8,408 nt of DNA from Natrinema soli (lineage in GTDB: Archaea; Halobacteriota; Halobacteria; Halobacteriales; Natrialbaceae): assembly GCF_028618695.1 (NCBI RefSeq), contig NZ_JAQIVI010000683.1, forward strand, positions 1-8,408. Reading direction: 5' to 3'. The notes below the pieces were generated by a model that was given only the letters and a program-made list of their open reading frames with translations, was not told the DNA's origin and did not search any database. Below, in pieces: positions 6,121 through 8,408 of this stretch (positions are counted from its first letter, which is position 1; the number at the start of each line of letters is the position of its first letter). The position numbers were made by a program, and so were the translations under genes.

Positions 6121-6320
6121 TACCGCTACCATTAACGGCGTATACAATAAGTGTTTCTCACTCGGCTAGATTATCTACAGATTGCGTTTATTATATATTT
6201 CCCAGTAATTATGCAGAAATCCGCACCTATTGCATTGAATATAGTGGAGTTCTACCTATAAATGGAAATTTGGAATTTACCGCGAAGTGAAATATAAATT
6301 TGGCCAATCGAAATGGCAAT
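6121..6320. other. AT-rich intergenic island
   Basis: Counting by eye, 6181-6300 contains 37 G or C in 120 bases (31%), and 6121-6180 contains 25 in 60 (42%), in a window whose genes are far richer in G+C. The 372-base gap between the start of the transporter and the stop of the next gene contains this island. An open frame on the + strand at 6105-6290 is rich in Tyr, Ile and Ser, unlike the neighbours, and is probably not a gene. Several TATA-like stretches occur, including CTATAAATGG near 6256 on the + strand and a TATA-containing run at 6290-6300. An untranslated RNA start is possible but unproven. Confidence 0.7.
6141..6150 (-). promoter_or_regulatory. TATA-like box of the transporter
   Basis: On the minus strand TTATTGTATA precedes the transporter. 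It would start transcription near 6119, leaving a leader of about 27 bases to the GTG at 6092 or 78 bases to the ATG at 6041. The ACA-N5-TGT element at 6144-6154 overlaps this box, where a repressor could compete with TBP. Other AT-rich stretches lie further upstream, so the choice of box is moderate. Confidence 0.4.
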
Positions 6321-6385
6321 CGGTAACTGAACACTAACGCGGCTGACGGTGTGTGGAACGACGTTGGGACCGACGATTCGTCCGA

Positions 6386-6400
6386 CCGAAAACGAAATCC
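6386..6400 (-). terminator. T-rich terminator of the gene at 6414-7061
   Basis: On the minus strand GGATTTCGTTTTCGG begins 14 bases after the TGA of the upstream gene. It shares TTTCGTTTTCGG with the sequence after the aminotransferase stop, which suggests a common local termination signal. Confidence 0.45.
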
Positions 6401-6413
6401 GAAGACGACTACG

Positions 6414-7061
6414 TCAGTTCGTCAGTTCCTCGAGCGTCTGCTCGCGAGTCTCGGTGCTCTCGGCCACGCGCTCGGCGAACTCGTCGACCCGGTCTTTGAT
6501 CTCCGAGCGAGTATCCTCCGGCGAGAAACCCTCGGACATCGTCAGTAACCGGACGAATGCACGGAGCTCCTCGTCGGTGAGCTGGGCGAACTCCTCGTTC
6601 TCGAGTTTGTCGACGACCTCGTCGACGTCGATCTGGCCGACCGGTTCGACGTTGAACTCGACGTTAACCATTCGGTAGTTCGAGCCGGCGAGGCGCTGTT
6701 CGGCCTTGCCGACGCCCTCCGAGAGCATGTCCTTGAACGGGGTGTGATACCCCATCGTCCCGAGATGGAGAAAGGCGAGCATATCGGTGATGCCCTGCGT
6801 GTAGGCGTCGCGATCCTCGGCGTCGGGATCGAAGACCGTCTCTCGATCGCGTTCCTCCATGTACTCGAAAAGGATGCTGAAGTCGAGCATCGCGTTGCGA
6901 ACCCGGCGTCGGATCCGGTTTCGCTTCTGTTTCTTCGAGTGATCGGTGTAGTCCGTCTTCCGACCGAGCAGGAAATCGCGGTCGGAGGGCGTGAGAATGC
7001 CGCGCGGGCGATCCGAGTCCGCCGCCGCCCGCAACGACTCCGGAACGTCGTCCTGGCTCAT
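6414..7061 (-). CDS. Haloarchaeal protein of unknown function with basic N-terminal helix
   Basis: This 215-residue, soluble, acidic protein has no signal peptide or membrane segment. Residues 22-34 (ILTPSDRDFLLGR) and the following basic helix around 41-60 (KKQKRNRIRRRVRNAMLDF) form a module I have seen at the N-terminus of haloarchaeal uncharacterised proteins. Its charge could suit contact with nucleic acid or with another protein. Residues 95-120 include FLHLGTMGYHTPFKDML. The C-terminal third (about 145-215) is acidic and helical, and probably mediates association. I do not recognise a catalytic motif and assign no function. An ATG at 7100 would add 13 residues. I chose the ATG at 7061 because a TTAATT box lies about 27 bases before it, which fits leaderless transcription and would make the longer form untranslatable from that promoter. 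A T-rich terminator follows the stop. Confidence 0.85.
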   Translation of the reverse strand: MSQDDVPESLRAAADSDRPRGILTPSDRDFLLGRKTDYTDHSKKQKRNRIRRRVRNAMLDFSILFEYMEERDRETVFDPDAEDRDAYTQGITDMLAFLHLGTMGYHTPFKDMLSEGVGKAEQRLAGSNYRMVNVEFNVEPVGQIDVDEVVDKLENEEFAQLTDEELRAFVRLLTMSEGFSPEDTRSEIKDRVDEFAERVAESTETREQTLEELTN

Positions 7062-7084
7062 AGGGGATACACGGAGAGCCCGCG

Positions 7085-7090
7085 AATTAA
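7085..7090 (-). promoter_or_regulatory. TATA-like box of the gene at 6414-7061
   Basis: On the minus strand CGTTAATTCGCG places TTAATT about 27 bases before the ATG at 7061 and inside the longer candidate reading frame. This both marks the promoter and decides the start codon. Confidence 0.5.
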
Positions 7091-7215
7091 CGTTTCCCAT
7101 TCGGCGAACGTGATGCTCGCCGGACAGAATCGTTCGCTCGACTGTCGGTCAGCATTGCGGTTTTCCACGAGAGTTGCGGCGAACCGTCCGCCCGATGAGA
7201 GCCGTTAGCCGGACT

Positions 7216-7267
7216 ACTGGCAGCCAGTTCCGGCGCACACCGATCCCCCATGCGGGTGCACCGGAAC
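7216..7267. repeat. Two adjoining inverted repeats after the amidohydrolase gene
   Basis: ACTGGC-A-GCCAGT (7216-7228) is a perfect inverted repeat with a single central base. It runs into a larger one: arms 7227-7238 and 7256-7267 (GTTCCGGCGCAC against GTGCACCGGAAC) pair at 11 of 12 positions around a 17-base loop. They lie 42 to 93 bases beyond the amidohydrolase stop and upstream of the promoter of the next gene. They could form the 3' end of that mRNA or serve as regulator sites. No T-tract follows, so simple termination is not clear. Confidence 0.45.
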
Positions 7268-7288
7268 ACAGTTACAGGGCCGTCTCAG

Positions 7289-7300
7289 TCTCGATCGAGA
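7289..7300. repeat. 12-bp palindrome just past the amidohydrolase stop
   Basis: TCTCGATCGAGA is perfectly self-complementary and lies nine bases after the amidohydrolase stop codon. It is nested inside weaker outer arms GGCCGT (7278-7283) and ACGGCC (7311-7316). It may be part of a 3' mRNA structure. CGATCG-type palindromes are common in GC-rich halophile DNA, so chance is a real alternative. Confidence 0.3.
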
Positions 7301-7308
7301 GCCGTCCG

Positions 7309-8408
7309 CTACGGCCGCCGACGGGAGAGTTCGGTAGCCGTCTCGGTGAGCAGTTCCACACCGATCTCGAGGCTCTCCTCGTCGATGTCGAACGTGGGCG
7401 TGTGGTGGCTCGTCGGGTGGTCGGTGCCGACGAGGACGTACGACGTGAGGCCGCCGCCGTCCTGGACCCGCTGCATCAGGTAGGTCACGTCCTCGCTCAC
7501 GCCGAACTCCTCGCTCGGAATCACCCGATCGACGCCGTCGATCTCCCACGCGACGTTCCCCACGAGGTCGCGGAGCGCGGGGTGGCTGTCGACGCGGGGC
7601 GACTCGCTGATCACCCGCGGCGTGACGTCGCAGTCGTGCATCTCGGCGGCGGCGTAGCAGACGCGCTCGAGCTCCGTGCGCATGAACTCCATCAGCGCGG
7701 TGGTCTCGCCGCGGGCCTCGGCTTCGCTGGTGACCTCCTCGGCGATGACGTTGCTCGCGGTGCCGCCCTCGATTCGACCGACGTTCAGCCGCGTCAGCCC
7801 GTCGCTGTGCCGCGGAATTCCGTAGGCGTTCTGAATCGCGGTCGCCGCCGCCTGCATGGCGTTCGCCCCCTCGTTCGGCGCTTTGCCGGCGTGGGCGCTC
7901 GCCCCCTCGAACGTCGCGGTCAGGTGGGCCATCGCCAGCGGCTTCTCGATGCCGGCGACGATCTCGCCCGTCGGATGGTCGAGGCCGATGTGAAGGGCGA
8001 GGAGATAGTCGACGTCGTCGAGATAGCCGCTCTCGGCCATCGCCTTCCCGCCGCCGGAGATCTCCTCGGCGGGCTGGAAGAACACCGTCAGCGTTCCGTC
8101 GAACTCGCTCTCTTTGACCGCCTCGAGCGTCCCCAGCGCCATCGCGAGGTGGGCATCGTGGCCGCAGGCGTGCATGTAGCCGTCGTGTTCGGACCGAAAT
8201 CCCTCGGCGGCCGGCCGGTGCTCGCTCTCGTCGGACTCCCGCATCGAAATCGCGTCGAGATCGACGCGCAACCCGATACAGGGGCCCTCCCCCTGCTCGA
8301 GCACCGCGATAACGCCCGTGTGACCGTCGGCCGTGCGCTCGAGAACGTCCGACCGAACGCCCGCCTCGCGGGCGCGCTCGATCCACGGCTCGAGTTCCGC
8401 CGCCGGCG
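7309..8408 (-). CDS. M20-family metallo-amidohydrolase (N-terminus beyond window)
   Basis: About 365 C-terminal residues are visible. The frame stays open to the right window edge, so the start and probably a few tens of residues are missing. The GTG at 8304 is an internal valine. The protein is an M20 metal-dependent amidohydrolase of the N-acyl-amino-acid / IAA-amino-acid hydrolase (hippurate hydrolase) type, which cleaves an amide to release an amino acid. Motifs in order are GLRVDLDAISMRE, the metal-binding ACGHDAH (about 8149-8169), FFQPAEE with the catalytic glutamate (about 8062-8082), LALHIGLD, the dimerisation-domain segment ASAHAGKAPNEG, and the late metal ligand in TSHHTPTFDIDEESL. 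Family relatives include carboxypeptidases and aminoacylases, so the substrate is not fixed. No signal peptide can be judged because the start is missing. It lies upstream of the unknown-function gene on the same strand, 247 bases away, with hairpins between them, so they are probably separate units. Confidence 0.92.
   Translation of the reverse strand, partial: PAAELEPWIERAREAGVRSDVLERTADGHTGVIAVLEQGEGPCIGLRVDLDAISMRESDESEHRPAAEGFRSEHDGYMHACGHDAHLAMALGTLEAVKESEFDGTLTVFFQPAEEISGGGKAMAESGYLDDVDYLLALHIGLDHPTGEIVAGIEKPLAMAHLTATFEGASAHAGKAPNEGANAMQAAATAIQNAYGIPRHSDGLTRLNVGRIEGGTASNVIAEEVTSEAEARGETTALMEFMRTELERVCYAAAEMHDCDVTPRVISESPRVDSHPALRDLVGNVAWEIDGVDRVIPSEEFGVSEDVTYLMQRVQDGGGLTSYVLVGTDHPTSHHTPTFDIDEESLEIGVELLTETATELSRRRP

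Noticed and set aside
6105..6290. Plus-strand open frame of 61 residues in the AT-rich island
   Set aside because: Its Tyr/Ile/Ser-rich composition is unlike the neighbouring proteins. It overlaps the transporter leader, and low G+C by itself does not support coding.
8302..8304. GTG at 8304 as the amidohydrolase start
   Set aside because: The frame stays open to the window edge and the upstream residues continue a normal M20 N-terminal region, so this codon is an internal valine.
7214..8386. Minus-strand open frame of 390 residues overlapping the amidohydrolase in another register
   Set aside because: It is extremely Arg- and Gly-rich with no recognisable fold, while the overlapping frame carries all the M20 metal and catalytic motifs.

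Overview
The window reads as chromosomal DNA from an extremely halophilic archaeon (class Halobacteria). The coding parts are GC-rich, the predicted proteins are strongly acidic, and TATA-like boxes lie about 27 bases before several start codons, as expected for leaderless haloarchaeal transcripts. The histidine kinase and the gene at 6414-7061 look like haloarchaeal types. The hairpin cluster near the left end resembles intergenic palindromes I associate with Natrinema/Haloterrigena-type genomes, but that placement is an impression and not a proof.

Layout from left to right. The end of a + strand gene of unknown identity (1-184) is followed by a 479-base gap with no convincing gene. The gap holds five tandem short hairpins (283-416) and a 14-base palindrome (519-532). 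Next is a soluble GAF-PAS-PAS histidine kinase on the + strand (664-2691), which converges on a minus-strand block. Read in its own direction, that block runs: a partial M20 metallo-amidohydrolase (7309-8408), a small haloarchaeal protein of unknown function (6414-7061), a BCCT-family transporter (4374-6041), and a class III PLP aminotransferase (2838-4202). An AT-rich island (about 31% G+C over 6181-6300, counted by eye) separates the small protein from the transporter and carries the transporter promoter.

How the genes may work together. The transporter and the aminotransferase are neighbours on the same strand, and both have an ACA-N5-TGT inverted element in their control regions. The transporter keeps the BCCT fold signatures and the Thr-Ser pair of the Na2 site. 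It lacks three of the four aromatic residues that cage the quaternary ammonium group in BetP. My working inference is that the pair takes up and transaminates an amino or omega-amino acid rather than importing glycine betaine. The amidohydrolase could release amino acids from N-acyl conjugates, but it is separated from the pair by another gene. The kinase has no response regulator beside it and cannot be tied to the rest.

I found no tRNA, rRNA, CRISPR array, transposase or replication origin. The most interesting items are the altered BCCT binding site next to a transaminase, the structure-conserved hairpin array, the four-cysteine insert in the aminotransferase, and a short upstream ORF overlapping the transporter start.
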